64,000 nt of DNA. It comes from Actinomycetota bacterium. GTDB lineage: Bacteria > Actinomycetota > UBA4738 > HRBIN12. The DNA lies in the NCBI GenBank assembly GCA_026003015.1, contig BPGL01000002.1, positions 62,001 to 126,000 on the forward strand, read 5' to 3'. Each line of letters begins with the position of its first letter. Position 1 is the first letter of the stretch. Positions 49,846-58,759 of this stretch are shown in pieces. The translations under genes and the position numbers were made by a program. The notes below the pieces were generated by a model. It ran no database searches and was not told the DNA's origin. It was given only the letters and a program-made list of their open reading frames with translations.

Positions 49846-51624
49846 GTGTCCGCCACCGCGCACCCCGCCTCCGCCCCCGTCGAGGGTCGGCTCTTCCGCC
49901 GGGGGATGGCCCTCGTGCTGAGCTACGTCCGCCTGCACCCCCGACCGTTCGCGGCCTCCGTGGGCGGAGCCCTGCTGTTCGCCGTCTCCTCGATCGCGCT
50001 CACCACGACCCTCGGGAGGGCGATCGACACGGTGGTGCGACCGGCCTTCCGCGGTGCGTTCGACGAACGCCGGATGTGGTTCGCGGTCCTCGGGCTCCTC
50101 GTCTTCGGCGGTCTGCGCTCGCTCGGGATCATGATCCGTCGCTACTACAGCGGCGTCTCCGGCGAGCGCGTGATGGCGACGCTGCGAACGCGCGTGGCCG
50201 ATCGCTATCGCGACCTGCAGCTCCGGTTCCACCGCGAAACACCCACCGGCGAGTTGCTCGCCCACATGGAGGCCGACGTCAAGGCCGCGGTCGACGTCTA
50301 CTGGCCGGTCCCCTTCGCCACCGGCGTGATCGTCCTCACGCTGCTGGCGCTCGGCTCGTTGCTGCGCGCCGACCCCTGGCTCGCCCTCGTCGGCTCGGTC
50401 CTGTTCCCATCGCTCGCCCTCATGAACCGGAGCTTCGCCAAACGCGTGGAGGGCCCGGCCCGACGCGCGCAGGAGCGCATCGGCGAGGTCTCCGCCGTCG
50501 CCCACGAATCGATCGACGGAGCCCTCGTCGTCAAGACGCTGGGCCTCGAGGACGTCGAGGCGCAGCGATTGGCCGAGCGGGCCGAGGAGCTGCGCCGCGA
50601 GCGCGTGCGGGCTGGGGAGCTCAGGGCCACCTTCGACGCCGCGCTCGACGCGATGCCCTCGCTCGCAACCGCGGTCCTCGTCGCGGTCGGAGCCTGGCGC
50701 GTGTCCCGCGGGTCGGTGACGCCGGGCGAGTTGGTGGGCTTCGTGGCCCTGTTCGGACTGCTCTCGTGGCCGATGCGCTTCGTCGGCTGGATCCTCGCCG
50801 AGCTGCCTCGCGCGGTCGTCGGGTACGCGCGGCTCGAGGAGGTGTTCCGTCGGGAGCCGACGCTGCGCCCGCCCGCGCGTCCCGTGCGCCTGCCGGAGGG
50901 GCCCCTCGGGCTCCGCGTCGAGGGCGTGCGCCACGTCCTGGACGGCGACGTCGTCTTGGACGGCGTGTCCTTCGAGGTCGCCCCGATGGAGTCGGTCGCG
51001 ATCGTGGGGCCCACGGGGGTCGGCAAGAGCACCCTGGCCCAGCTCCTCGTCCGCCTCGCGGACCCCGACGAGGGTCGGATCCTGATCGGCGGGATCGACG
51101 TCCGCGAGGCCGACCCGACCGACCTGCGCCGGGCCGTGGCGATCGTGTTCCAAGACAGCTTCCTGTTCGCCACGACCGTGCGGGACAACATCGCGCTGGA
51201 CCGCGACGTCGCCGACGCCGAGATCGTGCGCGCCGCGATGATCGCCTCGGCGGATCGGTTCATCCGCGAGCTGCCCGCGGGCTACGACACCGTCGTCGGT
51301 GAGCGAGGCCACACGCTGTCGGGGGGGCAGCGGCAGCGGGTGGCGCTGGCCCGAGCCCTCGTCCGCTCGCCGCGGATCCTGATCCTCGACGACGCGACCT
51401 CCTCGGTCGACCCGGCGATCGAGGCCGACATCCTCGCGGCGCTGCGCAAGGAGCTCTCGGCGACGTTGCTCGTCGTGGCCTACCGTTTGTCGACGATCCA
51501 GCTCGCCGACCGCGTCGTCTACCTCGAGGACGGACGCGTCGCGGCCACCGGCTCCCACGAGGAGCTCCTCCGCCACCCCGGGTACGCGGCGATCATCCGT
51601 GCCTACGAGCGAGGGCGGGCCTGA
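49846..51624 (+). CDS. Heterodimeric ABC exporter, subunit with the degenerate ATP site
   Basis: A 592-residue half-transporter: six transmembrane helices, then a nucleotide-binding domain. Walker A IVGPTGVGKSTLAQLL is at ~386, the signature HTLSGGQRQRVALARAL is canonical, and Walker B is ILILDDATSSVD. There Asp516 replaces the catalytic Glu. The H-loop His is replaced by Tyr546 (VVAYRLSTI). This is the pattern of the non-catalytic site in heterodimeric exporters. The partner follows with a TGATG overlap. The substrate is unknown: drug, lipid or peptide are all possible. Confidence 0.93.
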   Translation: MSATAHPASAPVEGRLFRRGMALVLSYVRLHPRPFAASVGGALLFAVSSIALTTTLGRAIDTVVRPAFRGAFDERRMWFAVLGLLVFGGLRSLGIMIRRYYSGVSGERVMATLRTRVADRYRDLQLRFHRETPTGELLAHMEADVKAAVDVYWPVPFATGVIVLTLLALGSLLRADPWLALVGSVLFPSLALMNRSFAKRVEGPARRAQERIGEVSAVAHESIDGALVVKTLGLEDVEAQRLAERAEELRRERVRAGELRATFDAALDAMPSLATAVLVAVGAWRVSRGSVTPGELVGFVALFGLLSWPMRFVGWILAELPRAVVGYARLEEVFRREPTLRPPARPVRLPEGPLGLRVEGVRHVLDGDVVLDGVSFEVAPMESVAIVGPTGVGKSTLAQLLVRLADPDEGRILIGGIDVREADPTDLRRAVAIVFQDSFLFATTVRDNIALDRDVADAEIVRAAMIASADRFIRELPAGYDTVVGERGHTLSGGQRQRVALARALVRSPRILILDDATSSVDPAIEADILAALRKELSATLLVVAYRLSTIQLADRVVYLEDGRVAATGSHEELLRHPGYAAIIRAYERGRA

Positions 51625-53432
51625 TGGTCACCGAGGACCACCTCCGGACGGACCCCGCGCTGCGGGGCTCGCTCGCCGTGCTCCGCCGGGGCCTGCGGGA
51701 GAGCCCGGAGCTCCGCAGGGGGCTGTGGCTCACGGTGGTCGTCTCGCTCGGGGTCACCGTCGCGGAGCTCACCACGCCGCTGCTCGTCCAGCAGGTCTTC
51801 GATCGCGGCCTGGATCCGTTCCGGCCGGGGTTCGTCTGGACGATCTGCGCCGTCGCGTTCCTCGTCGTGCTGGTGACCTTCGTCGGCGCCCGCATCGCGG
51901 GGCGCCGACTCGTGCGGGCCTCCGAGCTCGCCCTGCGGAACCTCCGCGTGCGGACGTTCCGTCACATCCACCGGCTCTCGATCGCCGACCAGTCCGAGGA
52001 GAAGCGCGGCGTGTTCGTGGCGAGGGTGACCGCCGACGTCGACGCGCTGCAGGAGTTCATGGAGTGGGGCGGCGTCGCGTGGATCGTCTCGGGCACGCAA
52101 GCGGCCGGGGCCCTCGTTCTCATGCTCGTGTTCTCCTGGCAGCTCACGCTCGCGATCGTGCTCCTGCTGATCCCGATGTTGGCGATCGTCGGCTCGATGC
52201 AGGCCCGGCTGACCCAGGCGTTCAACGTCGCGCGTACCCGCGTCGGCCAGATGCTCTCGGAGGTGAGCGAGAGCGTGATGGGCGCGGCGGTGGTGCGCGC
52301 CTACGGCTTGGAGCAGCACACCCACGCGAAGGTCCGTCGAGCGATCGACGAGCGCTACCGCGCCGAGGTGCTCGCGCATCTGCGCGCGGCGACCCTGTGG
52401 CCGATGGCGACCGCCTTCTACGCCATCGCGCTCGCCGTCGTGGTCGCCGTGGGTTCCGGGCTCGGCCCCGACTGGGGTCTGACGCTCGGGCGGGTCACCG
52501 CGTTCCTGTTCCTCGCGACCGTCTTCCTCGGGGTCTTCATGGACCTCCCCGAGATCTACGCCGAGACCCAGACGGCGATCGCCGGCTGGCGGAAGATCCT
52601 CGCCGTCCTCGATCTGCCGCTCGACGTCGTCGAGCCCGCGGAGGGCGAGCGGCTCGCGTCGGGACCGCTTCCGATCGTGGCCCGAGGCGTTCGCTTCGCC
52701 TATCGCGACGGGCCGGAGGTCCTGCTCGGGATCTCGCTGGACGTCCCAGCCGGCGCCCACGTGGCCATCGTCGGGGCGACCGGCTGCGGCAAGACGACCT
52801 TCGCGAAGCTCCTCGCCCGCCTGGCCGATCCGACCGCCGGGACGATCGAGATCGGCGGGATCGATCTTCGTCGGATCGACCCCGACGCCCGACGCTCGGC
52901 GATCCGGATGGTGCCCCAGGACGGCTTCCTGTTCGACGCGACGATCGGCGTGAACGTCCGGCTGGGCCGGCCTGGGGCCACCGAGCGCGACGCACGGGCG
53001 GCGCTCGAGGAACTCGGGCTGGGTGCGTGGGTCGACACGCTCCCCCAGGGCCTGGCCACACCGGTCGGCGAGCGCGGGGAGGCCCTGTCCGCCGGTGAAC
53101 GCCAGCTCGTCGCGCTCGCTCGCGCCCACATCGGCGACCCCGGTCTGCTGATCCTCGACGAGGCCACGAGCGCGGTCGACCCGGCCACGGAGCGGCAGAT
53201 CACCGAGGCGCTGCGGCGAGCCAGCGAGGGCCGCACGACCGTGACGATCGCGCACCGGCTCTCGACGGCCGAGGCGGCGGACCGGGTCTTCGTCTTCGAC
53301 GCCGGCCGTCTCGTCGAGTCCGGGACCCACGCCGAGCTCGTGCGCGCCGGCGGCGTCTACGCGCGCCTGTACGACCGCTGGCTCGGCAACACCGGCTCCG
53401 GCGGGCGACCCGACGGGGACGGCCGACCGTGA
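51624..53432 (+). CDS. Heterodimeric ABC exporter, catalytic-site subunit
   Basis: A 602-residue half-transporter with six transmembrane helices and an ATPase domain. Walker A is IVGATGCGKTTFAKLL, Walker B is LLILDEATSAVD with catalytic Glu513, and the H-loop is VTIAHRLST, all canonical. Its signature is LSAGE (488-492) rather than LSGGQ. This pairs with the degenerate Walker B and H-loop of the upstream subunit to make one weak site. ATG 51624 overlaps the first subunit and the acylase GTG overlaps its stop, so all three are one operon. Confidence 0.93.
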   Translation: MVTEDHLRTDPALRGSLAVLRRGLRESPELRRGLWLTVVVSLGVTVAELTTPLLVQQVFDRGLDPFRPGFVWTICAVAFLVVLVTFVGARIAGRRLVRASELALRNLRVRTFRHIHRLSIADQSEEKRGVFVARVTADVDALQEFMEWGGVAWIVSGTQAAGALVLMLVFSWQLTLAIVLLLIPMLAIVGSMQARLTQAFNVARTRVGQMLSEVSESVMGAAVVRAYGLEQHTHAKVRRAIDERYRAEVLAHLRAATLWPMATAFYAIALAVVVAVGSGLGPDWGLTLGRVTAFLFLATVFLGVFMDLPEIYAETQTAIAGWRKILAVLDLPLDVVEPAEGERLASGPLPIVARGVRFAYRDGPEVLLGISLDVPAGAHVAIVGATGCGKTTFAKLLARLADPTAGTIEIGGIDLRRIDPDARRSAIRMVPQDGFLFDATIGVNVRLGRPGATERDARAALEELGLGAWVDTLPQGLATPVGERGEALSAGERQLVALARAHIGDPGLLILDEATSAVDPATERQITEALRRASEGRTTVTIAHRLSTAEAADRVFVFDAGRLVESGTHAELVRAGGVYARLYDRWLGNTGSGGRPDGDGRP

Positions 53433-55699
53433 ACGACGCCCTGGCGCCCCTGCGGGCGCGAGCGGCGGCGGCGGCGTTCCCGGTCGACGGGAGCCTGCGG
53501 GTCCCGGGGCTCGCCCGGCCCGTGACGATCGCTCGCGACGAACGCGGCGCCCTGCTGATCCGCGCCGAGCGCCTCGACGACCTCTGGTTCGCGCAGGGGT
53601 TCGCGACGGCCGGGGAGCGACTCTTCCAGCTCGAGCTCGCGATCCGGGCGAGCACCGGGCGCCTGGCGGAGGTCTTCGGTGAGCCGGCGCTCGATCGGGA
53701 CCGCTTCGTGCGGACGATCGGCCTGCACCTGGCCGGACGCGAGTACGTCGAGACCTGGACCGACGAGGACCACGAGATGCACGGGCGGTTCCGGGCCGGC
53801 GCTCGGGCCTGGCTGGAGGCGATGCCCGCCGCACCGCTCGAGTACGAGCTCCTGGGGATCGACCCGTCGCTCCCGGAGGACCCCGCGCCCTGGGCGTCCT
53901 GCCTGGCCTGGCTCGGATGGCAGCTGTCCAACGACCACGACCAAGAGCTGCTGCGCGCCCGCATCGCGGCGGCGGCCGGCCGGGAGGCCGCCGAGATCCT
54001 CCTGCCGCCGCTGCCGGCCGACCCGCCCGAGGTCGTCCCGGGGGCCGGCGCCGCCGTCGGGGGAGCCGGGCGAGGGCTGGGCTCGAACGCCTGGGCGGTC
54101 GCGGGCGCGCGGACCGCGAGCGGTGCGCCGTTGCTGGCCAACGACCCGCACCTGCTCGCCCTGCACCCCTCGCCCTGGGTCGAGCTCGGATGCTCCGCCC
54201 CCGGGTACGAGGTCCGCGGCGTGGCGTTGCCCTTCGCCCCCGGTGTCGTGATCGGGGCGACGCCGCACCACGCCTGGGGGATCACGAACACCTCGGGCGA
54301 CGTCCAGGACCTGTTCGTCGAGCGCCTGTCGCCCGACGGGTCGGCGGCGGCGTTCCGAGAGCGCTGGGAGCCGGTGGTCGTGCGCGAGGAGGCCATCGCC
54401 GTCCGAGGCGAGCCCGAGCCCCGCCGCCACGTCGTGCGCGAGACCCGCCACGGCCCGATCCTCGAGGTCGCCGAGCTCGGGCTGCTGTCCCCGACCCTCG
54501 TTCCCACCGAGCCTCCGGCGGGGCACGCCTACGCGCTGGCCTGGGTCGGGCGCCGCCGGGGCCTGCGTCCGAGCCTCGCGCGCCGGGCCGCGACCGCGTC
54601 GTCGTTCGCGGCCTTCCGCAGCGCCGTGGTCGAGCTCGACTGTCCCGGCCAGAACTTCGTCTACGCCGACGTGGAGGGCACGATCGGGTTCCAGTGCACC
54701 GGCGCCTACCCGATCCGCGCCCGCGGGGACGGCACGTGGCCGGTCCCGGGGTGGGACGGGGAGCACGAGTGGGTGGGGTGGATCCCCTCCGAGGCGCTTC
54801 CCTGGTCCGTCGACCCCGCGCACGGCTTCCTCGTCAGCGCGAACCACCGCCCGCACGACGACACCTACCCGTACCTGATCTCGTCCGACTTCCACGAGCC
54901 CCACCGGGCGCGGCGGATCGCGGCGCTGCTCGCCGCCAGGACCGACCACGACGTCGCCTCGATGCTCGCGATCCAGCGCGACACCCGATCGCTGCCGATG
55001 CGACGGCTCGTGCCCCTCCTGCTCGCCGCTGTCGGCTCGCGGGCGTCGGGCCGGCGCGGGGACGCCCTCGACCGGCTCCGGCGCTGGGGAGGGGACCTGG
55101 ACGCCGCCTCCGGGCCGGCCGCCATCGCCAACGCGTGGGTCGCGGCGATCGGTCGGCGCATCCTCGAGCCCTGGCTCGGCGAGGAACCGGCCCGCGCCTA
55201 CCTCGCGTGGAGGGAACGGTGGGTCTCCGGCGCCCTGCCCGCCCTCCTGGAGGCGGGGCATCCCCGCGCCGACCGCGCCACCCTCCTCGGCGCCCTCGAC
55301 GACGCGCTCGCCGAGCTCGAGCGCGCGCTCGGACCCGACCCCGCCACCTGGTCCTGGGGCGCGCTGCATCGGCTGACCCTCGCCCATCCCCTGGCGCAGA
55401 TCCCCGGGCTCGAACCCCTGTTCACCGCCGCGTCGGTCCCGGTGGGCGGCGACGAGCAGACGGTCAGCCAGACGGGGATCGACGGTACCCGAGGGTACGC
55501 CGCCGCGGTCGTCGCCTCGTGGCGGGCGGTGTTCGACCTCGCCGACCCCGACCGGTCGGTGGGGACGCTCGCCGCCGGCAACAGCGGCAACCCGGCGAGC
55601 CCCCACTGGAACGACCAGATCGCCGACTACCTCGCGGGGCGGGGTCACCGCCTGCGGTTCGGTCGAACGGCCGAGGACGGACTGCGGCTGGAGCCCTAG
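53429..55699 (+). CDS. Penicillin-acylase family N-terminal-nucleophile amidase, no signal peptide
   Basis: A 756-residue member of the penicillin amidase (Ntn-hydrolase) family. The proenzyme is normally cut before the nucleophile, here Gly-Ser219 in GLGSNAWAVAGARTASG, followed by LLANDPHLLALHPSPWVELG and TPHHAWGITNTSGDVQD. NFVYADVEGTIGFQCTGAYP and LVSANHRPHDDTYPYLISSD are further family blocks. Family members are usually exported, but no signal peptide is visible (N-terminus MNDALAPLRARAAAAAFPVD). GTG 53429 overlaps the exporter gene, so it may act on a substrate in the cytoplasm before or after transport. The substrate (N-acyl amino acid, lipopeptide or homoserine lactone) is undetermined. 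Confidence 0.9.
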   Translation: MNDALAPLRARAAAAAFPVDGSLRVPGLARPVTIARDERGALLIRAERLDDLWFAQGFATAGERLFQLELAIRASTGRLAEVFGEPALDRDRFVRTIGLHLAGREYVETWTDEDHEMHGRFRAGARAWLEAMPAAPLEYELLGIDPSLPEDPAPWASCLAWLGWQLSNDHDQELLRARIAAAAGREAAEILLPPLPADPPEVVPGAGAAVGGAGRGLGSNAWAVAGARTASGAPLLANDPHLLALHPSPWVELGCSAPGYEVRGVALPFAPGVVIGATPHHAWGITNTSGDVQDLFVERLSPDGSAAAFRERWEPVVVREEAIAVRGEPEPRRHVVRETRHGPILEVAELGLLSPTLVPTEPPAGHAYALAWVGRRRGLRPSLARRAATASSFAAFRSAVVELDCPGQNFVYADVEGTIGFQCTGAYPIRARGDGTWPVPGWDGEHEWVGWIPSEALPWSVDPAHGFLVSANHRPHDDTYPYLISSDFHEPHRARRIAALLAARTDHDVASMLAIQRDTRSLPMRRLVPLLLAAVGSRASGRRGDALDRLRRWGGDLDAASGPAAIANAWVAAIGRRILEPWLGEEPARAYLAWRERWVSGALPALLEAGHPRADRATLLGALDDALAELERALGPDPATWSWGALHRLTLAHPLAQIPGLEPLFTAASVPVGGDEQTVSQTGIDGTRGYAAAVVASWRAVFDLADPDRSVGTLAAGNSGNPASPHWNDQIADYLAGRGHRLRFGRTAEDGLRLEP

Positions 55700-55702
55700 A
55701 CT
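55697..55702 (+). promoter_or_regulatory. -10 box (TAGACT) built on the acylase stop codon
   Basis: TAGACT starts with the TAG stop of the acylase gene and lies 46 bases before ATG 55749. The leader carries a GAGGAGGAAGAGG ribosome-binding region. Confidence 0.45.
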
Positions 55703-55748
55703 CCCGGCCGTACCAGACGAGCACGGCCCCCGCGAGGAGGAAGAGGCC

Positions 55749-56687
55749 ATGCGCAGGGCAGTCACGACGCTTGCGGCCGTCGTCGCGCTGGTTGGGACGC
55801 TCCCACCCGCTCCGGGCGGCGCGATCACGAACGGCGAGCCGGACGGCAACGCCCACCCCTTCGTCGGGCAGCTGCTGTTCTACGTGCCCGACGAGGTGGA
55901 CCCGCGCTTCGAGGACCCGGGCTCCTGGTTCAACTGCTCCGGAACCCTCATCACCCGCAGGATCGTCCTCACCGCCGGCCACTGCACGTTCGCGATCGGC
56001 GACGACGGCGCGTCGACGACGGCGGGCGGCGGTGACGGCCGGGGTGGGAACGACGTCTGGGTCAACTTCGACGAGGTGCCCTCCTACGAGGGCTTCCCGC
56101 CGAGCTCGAACTACGGGCCCGACGAGAACCAGGAGCGCTACGCCGACCGGGTCGCGTGGCTCGCCACGCAGCCTAGATGGCATCGAGGACGAGCCTACTC
56201 GCACCCCAACTACGACGAGGCCGCGTTCTTCCGGTTCGACCTCGGCGTGGTCGTGCTCGACGAGCCCGTGCGCATGCCCGCCTACGGACGGCTCCCCGCC
56301 CTTGGGCAGCTCGATCCGTACCAGACGATGCCGCGGCGCGACCGACGCTTCACCACGGTCGGCTACGGACTGGAGACGGTCCTGCCCTTCGCCGCGATCG
56401 GCGGCGACACCCGTCGTGCCGCCACCCAGATGCTGATCACGCTGAACGGCACGATGCCGTCCCTCCAGGGCACGTGGGCGATCTTCTCGTCCAACCGCGG
56501 CGTGGTCCACAAGGGAGGAACCTGCTACGGGGACTCCGGCGGGCCGGTCTTCGTCGAAGGCACGAGGACGATCGTCGCGGTGGTCTCCTTCGGCATCAGC
56601 CCCAACTGCACAGGGACCTCGGGCGGGTACCGCGTCGACCAGGCCGACGACCTGAACTGGCTCCGGAGCGACTTCGGGCTCGGCTGA
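55749..56687 (+). CDS. Secreted trypsin-like (S1 family) serine protease
   Basis: A 312-residue exported protease. A signal peptide (AVTTLAAVVALVGTLPPAPG) is followed at once by the mature-like start AITNGEPDGNAHPFVG. The catalytic triad is visible: His in VLTAGHC, Asp in FFRFDLGVVVL and Ser in GTCYGDSGGPVF. There is a ~50-residue Gly/Asp-rich insert between His and Asp. At least four Cys could form disulfides. ATG 55749 follows GAGGAGGAAGAGG. It stands alone downstream of the acylase, behind a TAGACT box. Confidence 0.93.
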   Translation: MRRAVTTLAAVVALVGTLPPAPGGAITNGEPDGNAHPFVGQLLFYVPDEVDPRFEDPGSWFNCSGTLITRRIVLTAGHCTFAIGDDGASTTAGGGDGRGGNDVWVNFDEVPSYEGFPPSSNYGPDENQERYADRVAWLATQPRWHRGRAYSHPNYDEAAFFRFDLGVVVLDEPVRMPAYGRLPALGQLDPYQTMPRRDRRFTTVGYGLETVLPFAAIGGDTRRAATQMLITLNGTMPSLQGTWAIFSSNRGVVHKGGTCYGDSGGPVFVEGTRTIVAVVSFGISPNCTGTSGGYRVDQADDLNWLRSDFGLG

Positions 56688-56707
56688 CCGGGACCCACTC
56701 CGTCGGG

Positions 56708-56713
56708 TAGGCT
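56708..56713 (+). promoter_or_regulatory. -10 box (TAGGCT) of the phosphoesterase gene
   Basis: TAGGCT lies 9 bases before GTG 56723, an apparent leaderless start. Confidence 0.55.
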
Positions 56714-56722
56714 CGGCGACGC

Positions 56723-58114
56723 GTGTTCCCCTCGCGCCTGTCCCGACGCGAGCTCATGAGCCGCTCGGCCGCAGCGGCCGCGGGCTTCTTCCTGACCTCC
56801 TGTTTCGGCGAGCGGCTGTCGACCGCCCCCACACCGCGGCCAACCTTCAGCGCGACCCCCGCCCCGAAGATCGACACCCGCTGGCCGATCAAGCGCGTCG
56901 TCTACCTGATGCTCGAGAACCGCAGCTTCGACAACCTCTTCGGGCGGTACCCGGGGGCGAACGGCACGACGACCGGCGTCCGATGGGGCCGGGAGGTGCC
57001 GTTGATCCGATGTCCGGAGTGGCTGCCCGGCGACCTGCCACACGACACGGGAGCCTGGCACGTGTCCTACAACGGCGGCCGCATGGACGGTTTCGCGATC
57101 GGGCCCTACGCGCCGTACGCGTATTCGCAGTTCTCCCGGCGGGACATCCCGAACTACTTCGCGTGGGCGGACGAGTTCGTGCTCGCAGACAACTTCTTCG
57201 CCTCGGTCGCCGGTCCCTCCTACCCGAACCACCTCTACTTCATCGCCGGTCAAGCAGGGGGCGCGGTCGACAACCCGGAGAACATCCGAACGAAGCGTCT
57301 GAACGACGGCCGCATCTTCAAGTCCTGGGGGTGCGACGCGTACGGCGAGGACGTCTACGTCTGGGTCGAGGATCCCGACGGAACGCGGCGCCGCCATGAG
57401 ACGTGCTTCGACTTCCGCACGATGGGGCACCTGCTGTCGGAGCGCGACATCGACTGGGCCTCGTATTCCGCCGACCCCTACCAGGCCGGCTACATCTGGC
57501 AAGCCTACAGCTCGATCCGCGACATCTTCCACGACGAGGAGCTGTGGGACGAGCACATCTGGCCGGTCGACGACCTGCTGCGCGATATCGAGGCCAACGC
57601 GCTGCCGCCAGTCACCTGGGTCACGCCGCGGTTCCAGCTGTCGGACCACCCGCCGTTCAGCACGAAACACGCGCACAACTGGGTCACCGACATCGTGAAC
57701 GCGATCATGCGCAGCGACATGTGGGACTCGATCGCGATCTTCATCACGTGGGACGAGTGGGGCGGGCTATACGACCACGTGGCGCCCCCGCGCATCGACC
57801 ACATGGAGCTCGGGTTCCGCGTGCCGCTCCTGGTGATCTCCCCCTACGCCAAGCGCGGTTACGTGGACGACGCGTTCGGCGAGTTCTCCTCGCCCTTGCG
57901 CTTCATCGCCGACAACTGGGGCCTGCCCTACCTCACCCCGAGGATCCGGCGGTCCCACAACTTCGAGCACGTCTTCGACTTCGGTCGCAGGCCCCGTCCC
58001 CCACAGCCCCGACCCAAGGTGCGCGCCTACGGGACCTTCTGGGACTTCCCCGAGGACTACCCGGGGTGGTTCGACTGGATCGAGCCGCAGGAGGTGAACA
58101 TCCGCTACCCCTGA
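56723..58114 (+). CDS. Tat-exported lipoprotein phosphoesterase (phospholipase C/AcpA family)
   Basis: A 463-residue member of the phospholipase C/acid phosphatase (phosphoesterase PF04185-like) family. The N-terminus has a twin-arginine motif SRRELMSRSAAAAAGFFLTS followed by a lipobox Cys, so it is probably exported folded and lipid-anchored. The family core VVYLMLENRSFDNLFGRYPG holds the metal-binding Glu-Asn. VAGPSYPNHLYFIAGQAGG, WDEWGGLYDHVAPPRIDH and VPLLVISPYAKRGYV follow. GTG 56723 lies 9 bases after TAGGCT. It may hydrolyse phospholipids or other phosphate esters for phosphate supply; the substrate is not settled. Confidence 0.92.
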   Translation: MFPSRLSRRELMSRSAAAAAGFFLTSCFGERLSTAPTPRPTFSATPAPKIDTRWPIKRVVYLMLENRSFDNLFGRYPGANGTTTGVRWGREVPLIRCPEWLPGDLPHDTGAWHVSYNGGRMDGFAIGPYAPYAYSQFSRRDIPNYFAWADEFVLADNFFASVAGPSYPNHLYFIAGQAGGAVDNPENIRTKRLNDGRIFKSWGCDAYGEDVYVWVEDPDGTRRRHETCFDFRTMGHLLSERDIDWASYSADPYQAGYIWQAYSSIRDIFHDEELWDEHIWPVDDLLRDIEANALPPVTWVTPRFQLSDHPPFSTKHAHNWVTDIVNAIMRSDMWDSIAIFITWDEWGGLYDHVAPPRIDHMELGFRVPLLVISPYAKRGYVDDAFGEFSSPLRFIADNWGLPYLTPRIRRSHNFEHVFDFGRRPRPPQPRPKVRAYGTFWDFPEDYPGWFDWIEPQEVNIRYP

Positions 58115-58136
58115 TCGGGTGCGCCGCTCGGCGCGT

Positions 58137-58142
58137 TAGCAT
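58137..58142 (+). promoter_or_regulatory. -10 box (TAGCAT) of crgA
   Basis: TAGCAT lies 7 bases before ATG 58150, giving an apparent leaderless transcript. Confidence 0.5.
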
Positions 58143-58149
58143 CCAGCCC

Positions 58150-58401
58150 ATGCCGGAGCCGCGCCACCGCACGAAGCGTCGCGACCGCCGCTACCAGCTC
58201 GAGCCGCAGCGTCGGAAGCGGCCGAGCAGGAGCCCTCGTTGGTACGGGCCGGCCGTGCTGGCCATGATCGGGCTCGGCGTCGCGGTGATCGTCTCGAACT
58301 ACATCGGGATCCTGCTGCCCGGGGCGCCCTCGAACGGCTGGCTGTGGACCGGGTTCGGCATGATCGCCGTCGGCTTCGTCGGCACGATGTACTGGCGCTG
58401 A
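58150..58401 (+). CDS. crgA: Cell division protein CrgA
   Basis: An 83-residue protein with a basic N-terminal tail (MPEPRHRTKRRDRRYQ) and two transmembrane helices (YGPAVLAMIGLGVAVIVSNY, NGWLWTGFGMIAVGFVGTMY), ending in WR. This matches CrgA (UPF0233), an actinobacterial protein that coordinates FtsZ-ring and peptidoglycan assembly. It is a strong marker that the source is an actinobacterium. In many Actinobacteria crgA lies near the pknB-pbpA-rodA genes; here it is about 31 kb away. Confidence 0.93.
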   Translation: MPEPRHRTKRRDRRYQLEPQRRKRPSRSPRWYGPAVLAMIGLGVAVIVSNYIGILLPGAPSNGWLWTGFGMIAVGFVGTMYWR

Positions 58402-58403
58402 CC

Positions 58404-58676
58404 TCAGGGCCCGGGCCCTCGGCGCACGACCTGCATCCGCTCGCCGCAGTGCCGGGGGACCTGCAGCTCGCCGAGCCGGGCCACCTTGAGCTCGGTGCCG
58501 CACTCGCCGCAGACGAGGTAGACGTCGAGGTCCTCGACGTCCTCGGGTTCCTCGGGGCCTCGATCGATCGACGCGCCGCCGGGACCGGACGAGAACGAGC
58601 GCACCATCGCGATCCCTACCCGCCAGATCGCGTAGGCCAGCAGGACCGCGGTGACGATCAGGAGCCACGTGGGCAC
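58404..58676 (-). CDS. Small membrane protein with a C-terminal zinc ribbon
   Basis: A 90-residue protein with one N-terminal helix (VPTWLLIVTAVLLAYAIWRV), an acidic Pro/Glu linker and a zinc-ribbon-like tail. CGECGTELKVARLGELQVPR supplies one CxxC pair; a single CG from HCGERMQVV is the only other Cys, so the zinc site is incomplete by Cys alone and may use a His. GTG 58676 lies 6 bases after TACCGT on the minus strand, so it is probably leaderless. The function is unknown. It is convergent with crgA, two bases from its stop. Confidence 0.7.
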   Translation of the reverse strand: MPTWLLIVTAVLLAYAIWRVGIAMVRSFSSGPGGASIDRGPEEPEDVEDLDVYLVCGECGTELKVARLGELQVPRHCGERMQVVRRGPGP

Positions 58677-58759
58677 GGCTCCACGGTACCCCCTAGCGGG
58701 CCGAGCCCCCTCGGGTCTAGCATCGCCCCACGGGACCGTCGATCGAGGGGGCACGGCAG
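58677..58759. promoter_or_regulatory. Divergent promoters of the zinc-ribbon gene and gdhA
   Basis: Minus strand: TACCGT (58688-58683), 6 bases before GTG 58676. Plus strand: TAGCAT (58718-58723), 36 bases before ATG 58760, with CGAGGGGGC as ribosome-binding site. Confidence 0.5.
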
